Below are positions 4,943-6,550 of a stretch of DNA of 6,550 nucleotides, piece by piece; positions within the stretch are counted from its first letter, which is position 1, and each line of letters opens with the position of its first letter. Source of the DNA: Chloroflexota bacterium (GTDB lineage: Bacteria > Chloroflexota > Anaerolineae > Promineifilales > Promineifilaceae); contig QQUD01000572.1 in the NCBI GenBank assembly GCA_008501785.1, positions 1-6,550 on the forward strand, read 5' to 3'. The notes under the pieces were generated by a model. That model was not told the DNA's origin. It made no database searches and saw nothing but the letters and a program-made list of their open reading frames with translations. The position numbers were made by a program, and so were the translations under genes.

Positions 4943-6436
4943 CTACTCGCTTTGGCGATCTGCATACAGTTGTTCAACTTGTTCTTGCAGGAACGCAGCT
5001 GCCGTTTCTGGCGTCATTGTGCCTTCAAGCGCAATGTTGCTCACAACTGTTGGAATCAGTAAACGACCTTCGATGTCGCCCACAACTGCACGTTGTGCGG
5101 CATCATAGTCAGGACGGAACAACCAGCGTTGCATCGTCTCAAAGCCATTCGCAATTTGACCCAGCGTTTCATCTGAGTAATTTGCGAAGTAGTCACTGGA
5201 GGTTGACCATTCTTCAACTGCGCTTTCGAGCACAGGCACTTTACCGAACGGAGCCAGTGCCAAAACGTCTTGGTACCCTTCCGTCAAGAAGAATTTGACA
5301 ACATCTTGCGCAACTGGGTCTGCGCCTTGCATGATGCCTAATGTGACTAATTGACCGTAAGATGCAGAGCCGTTTGGTCCAACCATTTCAGAGGCGAAAC
5401 CGGTGTTGCCAGCCAGGTCATCAACAGCAATTTCTACGTTGCCGCCGCCTTCAAGACCAGAACCATCTACCAGGTCATCCATGATGTAGGTGCTGTAGAA
5501 CAACATACCAGATTGATCCAGTTCGTAGTTTTCACGGGCACCGCGCCAGTATTGAGGACCAGGCGCTGCGCAGTCTTGCAAACTGGTGTAGAACGCAAGC
5601 GCTTCAATCATTTCAGGTGAATCCATGGTGACGTTGCCGTCTGCATCGAAGGGCCATGCATTGTTAGAAATAGCAATTTGTTCAAACACTTGTTGGCCGT
5701 AGTTTTGACCAGGATCAGTGCCAAGGGTGATGCCATACAGCAGGTTGCCAGTTCCTGGCAATGTTTCACAAGCAGCTTTGATATCTTCCCAGGTGATAGG
5801 GGCATTCAAACCAGCGGCGTCAAATACATCTTGACGGTACCAGATTGCTTGAATCCAGCCATCGTATGGAATGGCGGCATAATTGCCGGTAGCGGGGTTA
5901 GTGACCATGGCCAATGGGCCAGCGCGGAAGTCGTCGAGGCCAACTGCATCGATGGTTGCCATTGCTGCATCTTCATCGAGAATACCATCTGCGGCGAAGG
6001 AAGCGACGCGCTCAATGCCCATGCGGACGATGTCGGGCAGCCGGTTAGCAGCTTGCGCTGTGGCGATACGCTGGGTGATGCCGCCTTCCTCAATTGGGAT
6101 AATGCGAATTTCAACGCCAGGATTGGCTTCCATGTACTGAGCTGCGACGGCTTCGTAGGTGTCTACACGGCCTTCTTCGTTGTCTGTTGTCCAGAATTCG
6201 ACGACGGTTGTTTCCATCGGTTCTGCTTCAACTTCTACTTCTACAACACGGGTGACTTCGATTTCTTCGGTAACAACTTCGCCTTCTACAACACGGGTCA
6301 CTTCAACTTGTTCGGTAATCGTTTCGGTTTCGGTGACAACACGGGTTACTTCAACTTCGACGGTTTGTGGCTGACAGGCGGTTAAAACTAACCCTAATAA
6401 TGCGAACAGTGCGAGCAATAAACTTACTCTTCTCAT
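4943..6436 (-). CDS. ABC transporter substrate-binding lipoprotein for a sugar (extracellular solute-binding family 1)
   Basis: The extracytoplasmic sugar receptor of the importer, 497 residues. A lipoprotein signal (MRR, then a hydrophobic core 5-19) ends in lipobox LTAC with acceptor C21. A charged Val/Glu/Thr linker follows (22-77), carrying VEVTRVV at 28-34 and 44-50 and IEVTRVV at 59-65. The binding fold begins at VVEFWTT (78-84) and continues with YMEANPGVEI (101-110), typical of family-1 solute-binding proteins (MalE/UgpB-like), to the C-terminus. The body of about 420 residues is full length. The ATG has an excellent Shine-Dalgarno, AAGGAG at six bases. As the first gene of the operon it has two permeases and a phosphorylase downstream, the arrangement of ycjN-O-P with ycjM. 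The ligand is probably an alpha-glucoside, inferred from the phosphorylase; the binding residues cannot be assigned by eye. The linker style suggests Chloroflexota. Confidence 0.94.
   Translation of the reverse strand: MRRVSLLLALFALLGLVLTACQPQTVEVEVTRVVTETETITEQVEVTRVVEGEVVTEEIEVTRVVEVEVEAEPMETTVVEFWTTDNEEGRVDTYEAVAAQYMEANPGVEIRIIPIEEGGITQRIATAQAANRLPDIVRMGIERVASFAADGILDEDAAMATIDAVGLDDFRAGPLAMVTNPATGNYAAIPYDGWIQAIWYRQDVFDAAGLNAPITWEDIKAACETLPGTGNLLYGITLGTDPGQNYGQQVFEQIAISNNAWPFDADGNVTMDSPEMIEALAFYTSLQDCAAPGPQYWRGARENYELDQSGMLFYSTYIMDDLVDGSGLEGGGNVEIAVDDLAGNTGFASEMVGPNGSASYGQLVTLGIMQGADPVAQDVVKFFLTEGYQDVLALAPFGKVPVLESAVEEWSTSSDYFANYSDETLGQIANGFETMQRWLFRPDYDAAQRAVVGDIEGRLLIPTVVSNIALEGTMTPETAAAFLQEQVEQLYADRQSE
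6243..6352 (-). repeat. Three near-identical 17-bp repeats encoding the EVTRVV linker
   Basis: Copies at 6243-6259, 6288-6304 and 6336-6352 read ACAACACGGGTxACTTC on the plus strand, 45 and 48 bases apart. They differ only at x (G, C, T), the third base of a valine codon, so the encoded residues EVTRVV are unchanged. They form the repeated linker after the lipidated cysteine of the binding protein. Confidence 0.85.
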
Positions 6437-6504
6437 TTTCTTCTCCTTGATGTGAAATATGTTTCAAAAAATAAAAATGTTTTTAAATATGGGTATGGGT
6501 TCAT
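6433..6504 (-). CDS. Possible 23-residue leader ORF overlapping the binding-protein start
   Basis: An ATG at 6504-6502, preceded directly by an in-frame TAG, opens 23 codons that end in TGA at 6435-6433. This TGA overlaps the ATG of the binding-protein gene as ATGA, a layout typical of translational coupling. The product starts MNPYPYLK, is rich in Phe and Tyr, and ends SRRRK. A very strong anti-SD complement lies upstream, but 16 bases from the ATG, which is too far for efficient use. It could be a regulatory leader peptide or a chance ORF in AT-rich DNA. Confidence 0.25.
   Translation of the reverse strand: MNPYPYLKTFLFFETYFTSRRRK
6443..6448 (-). promoter_or_regulatory. Shine-Dalgarno site of the binding-protein gene
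   Basis: On the minus strand AAGGAG lies six bases before the ATG at 6436, the best-placed ribosome site in the operon. It confirms the start that gives an intact lipoprotein signal. Confidence 0.85.
6453..6466 (-). promoter_or_regulatory. TGAAA-N4-TTTCA dyad, candidate operator in the operon leader
   Basis: On the minus strand TGAAACATATTTCA is symmetric in its five-base arms and lies just upstream of the binding-protein ribosome site. The arms resemble those of LacI/CcpA-type operators, but the central CG typical of that family is absent. A repressor site is inference; no regulator gene for it is in the window. Confidence 0.35.
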
Positions 6505-6517
6505 CTAAGGTTGCTGG

Positions 6518-6529
6518 TCACCTCCTTTT
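6518..6529 (-). promoter_or_regulatory. Near-complete anti-Shine-Dalgarno complement, AAAAGGAGGTGA
   Basis: The minus strand reads AAAAGGAGGTGA, matching AAGGAGGTGA of the ideal 16S tail complement. The nearest downstream ATG on that strand is at 6504, 16 bases from GGAGG. The GTG inside the element opens only a six-codon frame ending at TGA. It may serve the small leader ORF, be a ribosome standby site, or be fortuitous. Confidence 0.35.
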
Positions 6530-6550
6530 AAATAGCCCTGTCCTCAAATA

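Noticed and set aside
5678..6385. Long plus-strand frame (235 codons) opposite the binding-protein gene
   Set aside because: It is the mirror of the lipoprotein gene; its Phe/Gly/Asn-rich repeats are the complement of the Val/Glu/Thr linker, and it has no ribosome site or recognisable domain.
6505..6530. Plus-strand TCACCTCCTTTT looks like the 3' end of 16S rRNA
   Set aside because: The bases before it do not match the conserved helix 45 region or the rest of a 16S gene, so this is a ribosome-site complement on the minus strand and not an rRNA end.

Overview
The window reads as part of a bacterial chromosome of moderate GC content, most likely from Chloroflexota (Anaerolineae or a relative). 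The strongest hint is the substrate-binding lipoprotein, whose linker after the lipid cysteine repeats the string VEVTRVV, a style familiar from Chloroflexota solute-binding lipoproteins. Short-period intergenic repeats and an over-used palindrome, ACGGCCGT, are also seen. The phylum call is inference from style, not from a marker gene.

Left part, plus strand (1-653): the 3' end of a PadR-type winged-helix regulator is cut by the window edge. After a repeat-filled gap (238-309) comes a small histidine- and arginine-rich protein of unknown function. A clear stem-loop (662-694) follows it. The rest of the convergent gap up to 963 holds no gene that I can support.

Right part, minus strand (964-6550, transcribed right to left): a sugar-uptake operon. 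Its order is lipoprotein substrate-binding protein (4943-6436), first MalF/UgpA-like permease (3782-4750), second MalG/UgpE-like permease (2797-3699), and a GH13_18-type sugar phosphorylase (964-2676). This is the order and content of the E. coli ycjN-O-P genes plus ycjM (glucosylglycerate phosphorylase). The likely scheme is that the lipoprotein captures an alpha-glucoside outside the cell, the permease pair imports it, and the phosphorylase splits it with phosphate to alpha-glucose 1-phosphate and the aglycone. No ATP-binding subunit is encoded here, so a shared MsmX/UgpC-type ATPase elsewhere is presumed.

The signals outside the genes are the most unusual part. Each of the three gaps in the operon contains at least one good inverted repeat, and the gap after the binding-protein gene contains a hairpin plus a repeat cluster. 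The octamer ACGGCCGT occurs five times in frame within three operon genes, with a sixth near-copy in the convergent gap. The operon leader carries a TGAAA-N4-TTTCA dyad and an unusually complete anti-Shine-Dalgarno complement, followed by a 23-codon ORF that overlaps the binding-protein start as ATGA. I see no wholly new multi-gene system; the gene content is a recognisable carbohydrate-uptake locus.
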